Of a stretch of 64,000 bases of DNA, positions 43,909 through 52,469 are shown in pieces. The notes below the pieces were generated by a model. The model was given only the letters and a program-made list of their open reading frames with translations, had not been told where the DNA came from and did no database searches. The position numbers and the translations under genes are program-made. Origin of the DNA: Flavobacterium wongokense (GTDB lineage Bacteria > Bacteroidota > Bacteroidia > Flavobacteriales > Flavobacteriaceae); NCBI RefSeq assembly GCF_021608265.1, contig NZ_JAKIHP010000001.1, positions 124,001-188,000 of the forward strand, read 5' to 3'. Position 1 is the first letter of the stretch. Each line of letters opens with the position of its first letter.

Positions 43909-44509
43909 TACAATTATTTTCGATTTTGGAGATGTTTTCATTAATCTTAGAAAAGAGCAATCCATTGAAGAGTTTAAAAAATTAGGATTAGATGGTCCAA
44001 ACGAAGATTTGTTAGCCCATAACGACTTATTCGAAAAAGGAAAAATCAACGAACTGCAGTTTATCAATTCCTTTTCAAAATACATCCCAAACGCCAGTGT
44101 TGAAGAGGTTACCAGAGCCTGGAATTCGGTAATTGGTGATTTTCCATTGGAAAGGCTGGAGTTTCTTCAGATGCTTTCAACCAAATACCGCCTGTTTCTG
44201 TTAACCAATACCGATTCCATCCATATTGACCGTTTTGAACACAAGGTGGGCATGTCTTTTTATACCGATTTTTACCGCTGTTTTGAAAAAGTCTATTATT
44301 CCTATGAAATGGGAATGCGAAAACCTGATCCCGAGATTTTTACTGCGATAATGAGGAAACACGATCTATCTCCGAAAAGAACCTTGTTTATCGATGACAA
44401 AAAAGACAATACCGATATAGCGGAATCGCTTGGTCTGCATGTGTGGAATTTGCAGGTTGGCAAGGAAGATGTCACCGACTTGTTTGAACAAAAACACCTC
44501 CCACTATAG
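43901..44509 (+). CDS. HAD family phosphatase (subfamily IA)
   Basis: The product is 202 residues. The nucleophile motif is IIFDFGDVFINL, motif II is FLLTNTDSI, and motif III/IV are KVYYSYEMGMRKPDPEIF and LFIDDKKDNTDIAESLGL. This is the standard order for a HAD IA phosphatase with an alpha-helical cap (about 20-90). Substrate unknown; overlap with ribD by 8 bp suggests that it may supply the missing phosphatase step of riboflavin synthesis. That is plausible but not shown here. Confidence 0.9.
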   Translation: MINTIIFDFGDVFINLRKEQSIEEFKKLGLDGPNEDLLAHNDLFEKGKINELQFINSFSKYIPNASVEEVTRAWNSVIGDFPLERLEFLQMLSTKYRLFLLTNTDSIHIDRFEHKVGMSFYTDFYRCFEKVYYSYEMGMRKPDPEIFTAIMRKHDLSPKRTLFIDDKKDNTDIAESLGLHVWNLQVGKEDVTDLFEQKHLPL

Positions 44510-44511
44510 TT

Positions 44512-45120
44512 TTGGAACTAAAAGATACTTTTAAAACCATTGCTTCCCCTTCTCCCGAAATTCTTTTTAAGGAAAAAAACAGCAAGTTTTTTGGCTATGC
44601 CTTTCCGGTAATTTCTGAGGAAAAAATCAAATCCCATTTAGAACATTTGCGAAAGCAGCATTTTGGCGCCGGGCATTTTTGCTACGCCTTTCAGCTGGGA
44701 ACAGAAACAGTGCAATTTCGTGCCAATGATGATGGCGAACCTAGCAATTCGGCCGGAATGCCTATTTATGGACAAATCCAGTCATTTGGTTTAACCAATG
44801 TTTTAGTCGTGGTTGTTCGGTTTTTTGGCGGCGTAAAATTGGGTGTCGGTGGATTGATATCAGCTTATCGCACAGCGGCACAAATGGCTTTGGATGAATC
44901 TGAAATCATCGAAAAAACAATCGACATTCACTTCAGTGTTTTCTTTGATTATAAAAACATGAATAAGGTCATGCGCATCATCAAGGAAAAAAACCTCAAC
45001 ATTGTCTCCCAGCAAATGGAAGAAAACTGCCGGATTCAAATCAGCACCCGAAAAAAAAATGCCGAAATGATATTCGACATTTTTTCTAATTTATTTGAAG
45101 TGGAAATCAAAAGGATTTAG
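44512..45120 (+). CDS. YigZ/IMPACT family protein
   Basis: The product is 202 residues and begins with a TTG 2 bp after the HAD gene stop. It shows the IMPACT/UPF0029 pattern: NSKFFGYAFPV, ANDDGEPSNSAGMPIYGQI, VVVVRFFGGVKLGVGGLISAYR, and a C-terminal domain of about 65 residues (DIHFSVFFDYKNMNKVMRI). The biochemical role is not settled; the E. coli homologue is YigZ. The 3' end overlaps the convergent thioesterase gene by 4 bp. Confidence 0.9.
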   Translation: MELKDTFKTIASPSPEILFKEKNSKFFGYAFPVISEEKIKSHLEHLRKQHFGAGHFCYAFQLGTETVQFRANDDGEPSNSAGMPIYGQIQSFGLTNVLVVVVRFFGGVKLGVGGLISAYRTAAQMALDESEIIEKTIDIHFSVFFDYKNMNKVMRIIKEKNLNIVSQQMEENCRIQISTRKKNAEMIFDIFSNLFEVEIKRI

Positions 45121-45515
45121 CTGTTCATAACTTCCAAAAGATATTGTGGCGGCTGAATGGCTTTTCCCAAATTTATGTCCACAAAAACCAACAGGAAATG
45201 TGCAGTTGTTAACAACTCATTATTTTCGTTGCGAATTTCACAATCAAATTCGACCTTTACTGAGGATTGTCCTTTGAACTTGGTTATTACTGTAAGTAAA
45301 TCATCATAACGTGCTGGCTTTTTGTAATTTATAGTCATCGAAACTATAGGCAGCGCAATTCCGTTCTCTTCGAGCGATTTATATGAAATCCCTTTATTTC
45401 TAAGCCATTCCACGCGTCCCATTTCAAAATAAGGGACATAATTGCCGTGATAAACTACACTCATTTGGTCGGTTTCTGAGTAACGTACCCTAACTTGAAT
45501 TTGATGTTCTTTCAT
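45117..45515 (-). CDS. acyl-CoA thioesterase (YbgC/hot-dog fold)
   Basis: The product is 132 residues. It is a single hot-dog domain with the YbgC signature RVRYSETDQMSVVYHGNYVPYFEMGRVEWLR, where the Asp/Tyr/His pattern marks the 4-hydroxybenzoyl-CoA thioesterase family. The conserved tail GLAIQPP-like (KAIQPPQYLL) is present. It probably hydrolyses acyl-CoA. It converges with the YigZ gene, overlapping by 4 bp. Confidence 0.9.
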   Translation of the reverse strand: MKEHQIQVRVRYSETDQMSVVYHGNYVPYFEMGRVEWLRNKGISYKSLEENGIALPIVSMTINYKKPARYDDLLTVITKFKGQSSVKVEFDCEIRNENNELLTTAHFLLVFVDINLGKAIQPPQYLLEVMNS

Positions 45516-45606
45516 CTGATTTTTCTTCTTTTTATCTAAACTTTAACTTCCTGCTACAACTTTTTTTTTAAAAAATCAATACGATTTTAATTTTTTTTAA
45601 CGAATT

Positions 45607-45615
45607 TTATTCACA
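45607..45615 (+). promoter_or_regulatory. single DnaA-box-like site upstream of dnaA
   Basis: TTATTCACA matches the relaxed TTWTNCACA pattern, 88 bp upstream of the dnaA start. One box is consistent with autoregulation but does not define an origin. Confidence 0.35.
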
Positions 45616-45702
45616 TATTTGTTGACCCGAAATACATGAAAACACTCGTTGTTTTTTTAGAGTTAAAACCTAATACATAAATACTATAATTTTAAACCAA
45701 AT

Positions 45703-47130
45703 ATGAGCAAAACTGCGCAATCGGTGTGGGAAAACTGTCTTCTTTTCATAAAGGACAATATTCAAGAGCAAGCTTTCAAAACTTGGTTTGAACCGATTAA
45801 ATCAGTGGAACTAACTGATAATGCACTTTACATTCAGGTTCCGAGCAAATTCTTTTACGAATGGCTTGAAGAACACTATGTAAAACTACTGAAGGTTGCA
45901 TTAACTAAAGAACTTGGTAAAAATGCAAAGTTACTGTATAAAATCAAAATGGAAAACACTTATGGTAACAAACAACCGTTTACGGAACAATTGCCAAGTG
46001 CCCACCGTAGTCCTATAAAATCACAAGACGTTGACGCTCCGTTTAAAAACCTAAACCCAGAATTAAAAAATCCTTTTGTAATTCCGGGAATCAGGAACCT
46101 GAAAATTGAGTCGCAGCTGAATCCTAATTATAGTTTTGACAATTTCCTTGAAGGGGACTCCAACCGTTTGGCGCGTTCTGCAGGTATGGCTGTTGCCAAT
46201 AAGCCAGGAGGAACATCATTCAATCCGCTGTTGATTTTTGGTGGCGTTGGATTAGGAAAAACCCACTTGGCGCATGCTATTGGTGTTGAGATTAAAGATA
46301 AATATCCAGAGAAAACAGTGTTGTATATTTCTGCTGAAGTATTCACCCAGCAATATATCGATTCTGTTAAAAAGAATAACCGAAATGACTTCATTCATTT
46401 CTACCAATTGATTGATGTGTTGATTATTGACGACGTTCAGTTCCTTTCAGGAAAAACAGGAACACAGGATGTATTCTTCCATATCTTCAATTACCTACAC
46501 CAAAATGGCAAACAGGTAATCCTTACTTCAGATAAGGCTCCGGTTGACATGCAGGATATCGAACAGCGTTTGCTATCGCGTTTCAAATGGGGATTGTCTG
46601 CCGAGTTACACCAGCCAGATTACGAAACCAGGATTTCAATCCTAAAAAATATTTTATATCGTGATGGTGTTGAAATGCCGGACGAAATCATAGAATATGT
46701 AGCCCGTAATATCAAGTCTAACGTACGTGAGCTTGAAGGTGCCATTATTTCGTTGATTGCCCAGTCTTCCTTTAATAAAAAAGAAGTGACTTTGGATTTG
46801 GCAAAAAGCGTTGTAGAGAAATTTGTTAAGAATGTAAAACGTGAAATTTCCATCGACTACATCCAAAAAGTAGTTTCAGATTATTTCCAGTTGGACATTG
46901 ATACTTTACAATCTAAAACCAGAAAACGTCATGTAGTCCAGGCACGTCAATTGGCAATGTTCTTCGCAAAGAAATTTACGAAATCATCTTTGGCAAACAT
47001 TGGTTCCCAAATTGGAGATCGTGACCATGCTACCGTATTACATGCCTGTAAAACAGTTGACAACTTGGTTTCAACAGACAAACAATTCAAAAAATTTGTA
47101 GAAGATATTCATAAAAAATTATCACTATAA
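45703..47130 (+). CDS. dnaA: chromosomal replication initiator DnaA
   Basis: The product is 475 residues. It has the N-terminal domain I (VWENCLLFIKDNIQEQAFKTWFEPI) and a linker (about 85-140). The AAA+ core follows with Walker A FGGVGLGKTHLAHAIG, Walker B VLIIDDVQFLSGK, and sensor 2 (SNVRELEGAI). The DNA-binding domain IV has the signature IGDRDHATVLHACKTV near the C-terminus. It binds DnaA boxes and opens the origin. No dnaN follows; the downstream gene is a phosphatase. Confidence 0.97.
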   Translation: MSKTAQSVWENCLLFIKDNIQEQAFKTWFEPIKSVELTDNALYIQVPSKFFYEWLEEHYVKLLKVALTKELGKNAKLLYKIKMENTYGNKQPFTEQLPSAHRSPIKSQDVDAPFKNLNPELKNPFVIPGIRNLKIESQLNPNYSFDNFLEGDSNRLARSAGMAVANKPGGTSFNPLLIFGGVGLGKTHLAHAIGVEIKDKYPEKTVLYISAEVFTQQYIDSVKKNNRNDFIHFYQLIDVLIIDDVQFLSGKTGTQDVFFHIFNYLHQNGKQVILTSDKAPVDMQDIEQRLLSRFKWGLSAELHQPDYETRISILKNILYRDGVEMPDEIIEYVARNIKSNVRELEGAIISLIAQSSFNKKEVTLDLAKSVVEKFVKNVKREISIDYIQKVVSDYFQLDIDTLQSKTRKRHVVQARQLAMFFAKKFTKSSLANIGSQIGDRDHATVLHACKTVDNLVSTDKQFKKFVEDIHKKLSL

Positions 47131-47170
47131 TTCCTTTTTGAGTAAGTTTGCGGTTTAGAAATAAACTCAT

Positions 47171-47638
47171 ATGCCCGTTAAAATTTTAATGGTTTGTCTT
47201 GGAAATATTTGCCGATCACCTTTGGCAGAAGGCCTTTTAGCGTCTAAACTTCCGAAAGATAAATTCTTTGTCGATTCAGCCGGAACAGGTGCTTACCACA
47301 TAGGTAAACAACCCGATCAGCGTTCTGTGATGACAGCACAAAAGAAAGGGCTCGATATTACGTATCAAAAAGCAAGGCAGTTCACTTCTAGGGATTTTGA
47401 AGACTTTGATTATATTTTTGTCATGGACAATACCAACTATGATGATGTAGTTAGTTTGGCCAAAAACGAAGAGCATAAAAAAAAGGTCCAGCTCATTTTA
47501 AATGAATTATTTCCCGGCGACAATGTCGATGTTCCCGATCCTTATTACGGATTGCAGAATGGCTTCGATATGGTTTATGAAATGCTTGATGAAACCTGTG
47601 ATATTCTATCTAGAAAATTGATAGAAAAACATCCTTAA
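47171..47638 (+). CDS. low-molecular-weight protein tyrosine phosphatase
   Basis: The product is 155 residues. The catalytic P-loop VCLGNICRSPLAEG has the C(X)5R motif (CLGNICR) within residues 8-21, and the catalytic aspartate is in VPDPYYG near residue 120. The complete chain is typical of Wzb/YwlE-like LMW-PTPs. Such enzymes often act on tyrosine kinases in polysaccharide export. It lies 40 bp after dnaA and 1 bp before the RsmI-like gene. Confidence 0.9.
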   Translation: MPVKILMVCLGNICRSPLAEGLLASKLPKDKFFVDSAGTGAYHIGKQPDQRSVMTAQKKGLDITYQKARQFTSRDFEDFDYIFVMDNTNYDDVVSLAKNEEHKKKVQLILNELFPGDNVDVPDPYYGLQNGFDMVYEMLDETCDILSRKLIEKHP

Positions 47639-47639
47639 A

Positions 47640-48365
47640 ATGTCAAAACCAGTTACTTTAAAAGGCAAGCTCTATTTAATTCCAACCACATTGGGAGAAA
47701 TGGACCCGCATGATGTTTTACCCCAAACTGTAAAAAGAGCTATTGACTTTATCGACGATTATATCGTTGAAAACGAAAAGACAGCCCGAAAGTTCATTAA
47801 ATCAATCCATCCCGAAAAAGTACAATCGGGCTTAAGGCTTTCTGCTTTGAACAAACGCACTGAAGATTCTGAATACAACGCTATGATTGCGCCCTGCCTA
47901 AATGGTTTCAATGTTGGATTGATGAGCGAAGCTGGTTGTCCTGGCGTAGCCGATCCAGGAGCTGTAATTGTAAAAATTGCACACGAAAAAGGGATACAGG
48001 TTGTTCCGTTGGTTGGACCCTCTTCCATCCTATTGGCAATGATGGGCTCAGGAATGAATGGTCAGAGTTTTGCATTTAATGGATACCTTCCCATTGACAA
48101 AGGCGATAAAAAAGCTGCGCTGAAGAGCTTTGAAAATTTATCTGCCACAAAAAACCAATCGCAGATTTTCATCGAAACGCCTTATAGAAATAACAAATTG
48201 GTTGAAGATTTGTTGCAGATGCTCCAACCAAACACGCATCTTTGCATTGCCACAGACATTACGCTGCCAACAGAGTTTATTAAGACGCTTCGCGTGGCAG
48301 ACTGGAAAAAAATAAAGGTCGACCTGCACAACAGACCGACCATTTTTATAATTCACAAAATGTAA
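47640..48365 (+). CDS. SAM-dependent methyltransferase, RsmI-like (tetrapyrrole methylase fold)
   Basis: The product is 241 residues. It has the tetrapyrrole/RsmI methylase fold with LYLIPTTLGEMDP at the start, FNVGLMSEAGCPGVADPGAVIVKIAH and VVPLVGPSSILLAMMGSG. RsmI methylates the ribose of C1402 in 16S rRNA, but the family also includes paralogues of unknown target, and this chain is shorter than RsmI (about 280) at the C-terminus. It starts 1 bp after the phosphatase gene. Confidence 0.75.
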   Translation: MSKPVTLKGKLYLIPTTLGEMDPHDVLPQTVKRAIDFIDDYIVENEKTARKFIKSIHPEKVQSGLRLSALNKRTEDSEYNAMIAPCLNGFNVGLMSEAGCPGVADPGAVIVKIAHEKGIQVVPLVGPSSILLAMMGSGMNGQSFAFNGYLPIDKGDKKAALKSFENLSATKNQSQIFIETPYRNNKLVEDLLQMLQPNTHLCIATDITLPTEFIKTLRVADWKKIKVDLHNRPTIFIIHKM

Positions 48366-48366
48366 T

Positions 48367-48990
48367 TTATTTTACCTGGGCATTTTTAACTGCCTTGATT
48401 CCACTGGTTTCATATCCCCCGAAATCCCTAAGGTAAGTCCTAACCGAAGTACCATATTCATCTTTGCATTTTCGCTCTCCGTTGGAATTTAAAAAACGCT
48501 TTATTGAACCTGTTCCGCCTAAATGTGCTGCAGCCAAAATTCCGGATTCTGTGACTTTGATACCGTCAACTATTTTACCTTCAAAATTATCGATGTAGTC
48601 CTGAAGTTCGTATTTATTTTTAGAAAGCAAAGCCACAAAAGCTTTTTCCTGTAGTTTTGGGCTGTTCATAAAACCAGTACTATCCTTAATTCCAATAGAT
48701 TCAAGGGTTTCCTTACCAAATTGGTATTTACCCATATAACCCAAAGTGTTTATTTTATGGTATTTCCCTTGAGATTCCTTGTGCGCAATGGCTTCTTTGA
48801 ATCCAATAAAATATTTTCCTGTAAAAGGAATTTTAAGGCTGGCGTAATCGATAAAATTTTGTGAAGGGAAAACATAGGATAGTCCTTCGTTTTCGTCAAG
48901 GCCAAATAAGTCCCTGTGAGGTTTAAAACCTGAGCTTATGAAAGCTACTATCAGTAGTATTGAAACGTAAAATATACTTTTCTTTATCAT
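48367..48990 (-). CDS. exported lysozyme/transglycosylase-like protein
   Basis: The product is 207 residues with an N-terminal signal/TM (FYVSILLIVAFISSGF). The segment FKEAIAHKESQGKYHKINTLGYMGKYQFGKETLE has the Glu (in AHKESQG) and GKYQF pattern of SLT-like lysozyme folds. The C-terminal part contains AAHLGGTGSIKRFLNSNG. It is expected to cleave peptidoglycan or sit as a wall-associated factor. The catalytic residues were judged by eye, so exact activity is uncertain. It converges with the RsmI-like gene with no terminator between. Confidence 0.65.
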   Translation of the reverse strand: MIKKSIFYVSILLIVAFISSGFKPHRDLFGLDENEGLSYVFPSQNFIDYASLKIPFTGKYFIGFKEAIAHKESQGKYHKINTLGYMGKYQFGKETLESIGIKDSTGFMNSPKLQEKAFVALLSKNKYELQDYIDNFEGKIVDGIKVTESGILAAAHLGGTGSIKRFLNSNGERKCKDEYGTSVRTYLRDFGGYETSGIKAVKNAQVK

Positions 48991-49077
48991 TTAAGGTTAT
49001 TTCCAAGCGCTGTCACCATCTTGATATTTCCGCGTGCAAATATACGACTAAATATTATAAAATTGAATATCAGCTAC

Positions 49078-49995
49078 TTAAAAGTAAAGCAGGTGGAATT
49101 TGGTTTCCCCTGAACCCTTGAATTCAAACGTTGGAGCTGGAATTTTGATCGTATTAAAAATTGTTAACAGGGTGTTAACAAAGCGGGATTTGGTTTCAAT
49201 TTTTGTCAAATCAACATCAAGACTGAGGTAAAATTGACGGAATCTTTTACTTTCGGGAAGAAAAACTGTATTAACCAACTCGTCATTCCCTGTAATCATG
49301 CCTTCAGCGCCATATCCAACTGCCACATTCAGCCATTTCGGAATTGTAGAAGATTTGCCAAAGGAATGAATATTGGCTGACAGCCAATACGTTTGTCCAT
49401 TGTAATCCTTTAGGATTTGTTCCGATAATGAACTTCCCAAAACATTAGGCCTTGTCGAAGCATAAGGTGTGGTATGGAATGAAAATTTGGGTACAATCCG
49501 TTGCTCCTTCCATAACAACTCCTGGGAAACATATAAAGCAGTTCCGGTTATATTTGCTGCTACATCGCCCAAGGAAGCACCCCAATTTGAAGAATAGCCA
49601 TCAAAAACCTCAACCGCAGTCATGAAAGCCAGACCCAAAGTTGCGCCATAAATGAGTTGGCTTTTTCTGCCTGCTCCACTCCATTTCAATGCATTTGCTC
49701 CAAAACTTCCAAGATGATAGGTCGAAAAAACATGCCCGGCTTTGTCCATCTGGAGCCATTCGCCATTATCATTGATAAAATGAAAATCGGAACGCGGATA
49801 ATCTGCATACCAAACCTGATTCAGGCCAATCAAAGCAGCCGAGCCAATGGCAGCTTCAGAAATAACAAGGGTTTTAAGCCTTTTTTTGTTTAAGGTATCG
49901 GAAGGTTTAAGAAAGCTTTCGATGGAACTTTGTGCAGAAGAAAGTTGGAATATTCCAAATAATAAAAGTGTAAGTATGCATTTAAATACTTTCAA
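49078..49995 (-). CDS. DUF2279 family exported protein
   Basis: The product is 305 residues, starting with TTG at 49995, 2 bp after the mltG stop codon. It has a signal peptide (KCILTLLLFGIFQLSSAQ) and a central hydrophobic helix pair (HVFSTYHLGSFGANALKWSG, GLAFMTAVEVFDGYSSNWGASLGD) typical of DUF2279. The last third is beta-rich. The function is unknown. Overlap-like spacing with mltG suggests cotranscription with cell-wall genes. Confidence 0.8.
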   Translation of the reverse strand: MKVFKCILTLLLFGIFQLSSAQSSIESFLKPSDTLNKKRLKTLVISEAAIGSAALIGLNQVWYADYPRSDFHFINDNGEWLQMDKAGHVFSTYHLGSFGANALKWSGAGRKSQLIYGATLGLAFMTAVEVFDGYSSNWGASLGDVAANITGTALYVSQELLWKEQRIVPKFSFHTTPYASTRPNVLGSSLSEQILKDYNGQTYWLSANIHSFGKSSTIPKWLNVAVGYGAEGMITGNDELVNTVFLPESKRFRQFYLSLDVDLTKIETKSRFVNTLLTIFNTIKIPAPTFEFKGSGETKFHLLYF

Positions 49996-49997
49996 GA

Positions 49998-51026
49998 TTA
50001 TCGGTTTGTTCCTTGTTTATTCAACCAATCAGCGTATTTCTTGGCATTTTTCATATGTTCATTATAATCGGATGCAAAAACATGATAGCCGAATTTTTCA
50101 ACACTTGCACAGAAATAAAGGTAATTGTGTTTTTCAGCATTCAAAACAGCATCAATCGCATCAACATCGGGCATTGCAATTGGACCCGGAGGCAGGCCTA
50201 TATTTTGATAAGTGTTATAAGGCGATTTAATAAACAAATCATTGTACAAAACACGTTTGATGACCTGCTCGAAATTATTATCGCGCAATTTCAAAGCGTA
50301 AATTACTGTTGGATCGGCCTGCAAAGGCATTCCTTGTTTATAGCGGTTGAGATAAACTCCGGCAATTCTCGGGCGTTCGCTTTTCTTAACAGATTCCTTG
50401 TGTACTATCGACGCAACCGTAATCACCTGAACCGGAGTTAAATCTAATGCAGCAGCTTTTGCAAGGCGTTCCTTTGTCCAGAAACGGTTATATTCATCAA
50501 GCATTCTGCCTCTGAATTTTTCTGCTGAAATGTTCCAATACACCTCATATGTATTTGGTAAAAACATTGCAAAAACATTCTGTTTGGTGAATCCGTTTGT
50601 TTTTAAGAATTCAGGTTCGTAAAAGGTTGCCAGTAATTTTGAAGTGTCGGGCTCAATTTGGGAACTCAAACGCTCGCAAAGATTTTCGAGCCTTTCCTGG
50701 TTGTTGAAGGCCAATTTCACCGGAACATTTAGCCTCATAGCCCTAACCATCTGAAACGCGCTCATTCCTTTCTTTAATAGAAAGCGTCCAGCTTTTACAT
50801 TCTCTGGATATGAACGGCGTTCAGCAATAAATTCGAATGCGCTCATACTCTTTACCAAAGGGGAAAGGATTTTTTCAACGTCCTGATAACTCGATCCGGT
50901 TGGAACTTCAACGTATACTTCTTCTTTCTCGAATTTTGTATTGGATGTGAAAAATCTAATAAAAACAACCAATACGAAAACAATAAAAACTATGGCTAAA
51001 ACCTTGATAATCTTATTTCTATTCAA
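49998..51026 (-). CDS. mltG: endolytic peptidoglycan transglycosylase MltG
   Basis: The product is 342 residues from a TTG start at 51026. It has an N-terminal TM (IIKVLAIVFIVFVLVVFI) and a LysM-like region (EVYVEVPTGSSYQDVEKIL). The YceG catalytic domain has ITVASIVHKESVKKSERPRIAGVYLNR with the conserved Glu, and then MPLQADPTVIYAL and YNTYQNIGLPPGPI. It cuts nascent glycan strands at the inner membrane. It follows the GNAT gene after 6 bp, and its stop codon precedes the DUF2279 start by 2 bp. Confidence 0.95.
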   Translation of the reverse strand: MNRNKIIKVLAIVFIVFVLVVFIRFFTSNTKFEKEEVYVEVPTGSSYQDVEKILSPLVKSMSAFEFIAERRSYPENVKAGRFLLKKGMSAFQMVRAMRLNVPVKLAFNNQERLENLCERLSSQIEPDTSKLLATFYEPEFLKTNGFTKQNVFAMFLPNTYEVYWNISAEKFRGRMLDEYNRFWTKERLAKAAALDLTPVQVITVASIVHKESVKKSERPRIAGVYLNRYKQGMPLQADPTVIYALKLRDNNFEQVIKRVLYNDLFIKSPYNTYQNIGLPPGPIAMPDVDAIDAVLNAEKHNYLYFCASVEKFGYHVFASDYNEHMKNAKKYADWLNKQGTNR

Positions 51027-51032
51027 AACAAT

Positions 51033-51560
51033 TTATTTTTTAATTAATTGAAAAACAGCTTCGTCATGAAAAGCATTGTTGGTAAAATTCCAGTCTTTTT
51101 TAACGCCTATTTTCTCAAATCCAAATGTAGTAAAAAGCGACAAACTTGCTTTATTATCGGTTCCAATATTTGCGTACAGCTGATGCAGTTGTAATTGTAA
51201 AAAACTGAAATCAATCATAAGGCGTAATGCTTCTTTGCCAAAACCACTATTTCGGTCTGTTTCGTTCTGAATAATTATCCCAACGCCGGCGCGTTTATTT
51301 TTGGCATCAAAGTCAAATAAATCAATCAAACCTACAGCTTCAGAAGATTCTTTTTTACAGATTGCCAATCGCAGTTGTTTGGCTTCATAAATATCCTGAT
51401 GGGCATTTTCGAGATATTGCCGAATGAGGAATTTGCTGTAAGGTGTTATGGTATTGCTCACTTCCCAAATATTTTCATCGTTTTCTATAGCATAGATAAA
51501 CTCCAAATCTTCGGGTTCCAATGCGCGTAAATAGATATTTTGTCCTTGTAATGTTACCAT
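51033..51560 (-). CDS. GNAT N-acetyltransferase, RimJ/RimL type
   Basis: The product is 175 residues. The chain begins VTLQGQNIYLRALEPEDLEFIYAIEND, the RimL-type opening. The acetyl-CoA region is NRNSGFGKEALRLMIDF-like (TDRNSGFGKEAL), and KASLSLFTTFGFEKIGVKKDW is the standard C-terminal motif. Target unknown. It overlaps the dapF 3' end by 7 bp and is upstream of mltG, so dapF, GNAT, mltG and DUF2279 form one operon. Confidence 0.85.
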   Translation of the reverse strand: MVTLQGQNIYLRALEPEDLEFIYAIENDENIWEVSNTITPYSKFLIRQYLENAHQDIYEAKQLRLAICKKESSEAVGLIDLFDFDAKNKRAGVGIIIQNETDRNSGFGKEALRLMIDFSFLQLQLHQLYANIGTDNKASLSLFTTFGFEKIGVKKDWNFTNNAFHDEAVFQLIKK

Positions 51561-52336
51561 TCGATTTCTCCTTCAAAAACAAAGGTTGCCGGACCTTTTA
51601 AGAACACATTGATATAACGATCGTCTACCTTGTCAAAGGAAACTTCCAGTTTTCCGCCTTCAACATCCAATTGTATCACATGGGAATTGGTTTTTCCAAG
51701 CACATTCGTTGCAATCGCTGCTGCGGTTGCACCTGTTCCGCACGATAAGGTTTCATCTTCAACACCGCGCTCGTAAGTCCGCAAACGAAAATGATCACTC
51801 GAAAGCTGCTTAACAAAATTGACATTGCTTCCGGCCTTTCCATACAAATCAGAATAACGGATTGCCGCACCAATGCTTTTGACATCATAATTGTCCAAAT
51901 CCTTCACAAGCATTACATGATGTGGTGAACCGGTATTGAGAAAAACATAATCGGTTTCAATTTTTACTTCTGAAACATCTTTCATCTGCAAGGAAATATC
52001 TCCATTGCCCAAAATCGAAGCATAATGCAAACCATCTGTTGCCCTAAACGTAGTTTCATCCGAAATAAGATTCAGGTTTTTGGCGAAAGCCACTATGCAG
52101 CGTCCACCATTTCCACACATGGAACTTTGATTGCCATCAGAATTATAATAAACCATGTTAAAATCTGAATCCTTGCTGTTTTCAAGCAATATCAAACCAT
52201 CCGCTCCAATTCCGAAGCGACGGTCGCAAAGATGTCCGATGAGTTTGGTGTTATTTTTAGGAAAAACATTTAGCCTGTTATCGATAAAGATAAAGTCATT
52301 TCCGGTTCCCTGATATTTATAAAAAGTAGTCTTCAT
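51554..52336 (-). CDS. dapF: diaminopimelate epimerase
   Basis: The product is 260 residues from the ATG at 52336 (a GTG one codon upstream also fits). DapF converts LL- to meso-diaminopimelate for lysine and peptidoglycan. The N-terminus FYKYQGTGNDFIFIDNR, the first catalytic Cys in SSMCGNGGRCIVAFAK, and the second in ETLSCGTGATAAA are all present. It is the first gene of a cell-wall-related operon with mltG, and it diverges from htrA across a 133-bp gap. Confidence 0.95.
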   Translation of the reverse strand: MKTTFYKYQGTGNDFIFIDNRLNVFPKNNTKLIGHLCDRRFGIGADGLILLENSKDSDFNMVYYNSDGNQSSMCGNGGRCIVAFAKNLNLISDETTFRATDGLHYASILGNGDISLQMKDVSEVKIETDYVFLNTGSPHHVMLVKDLDNYDVKSIGAAIRYSDLYGKAGSNVNFVKQLSSDHFRLRTYERGVEDETLSCGTGATAAAIATNVLGKTNSHVIQLDVEGGKLEVSFDKVDDRYINVFLKGPATFVFEGEIEW

Positions 52337-52469
52337 CACGTTGTTTCTCTCACAAAGATAACAAATATTAAGATTAACTTAAAAATTGTTAAACCTCCGT
52401 TAAAGCAGGTTCAAGTGGAAATTGATTTTTTCTAATTTTACTATCGAATAATTTAAAAATGGTATAAAT

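Noticed and set aside
45516-45702. origin of replication beside dnaA
   Set aside because: Only one relaxed DnaA-box-like site (45607) is visible in the gap, no cluster of boxes and no clear unwinding element. The gene orientation does not flip here. Skew analysis of the whole chromosome would be needed.
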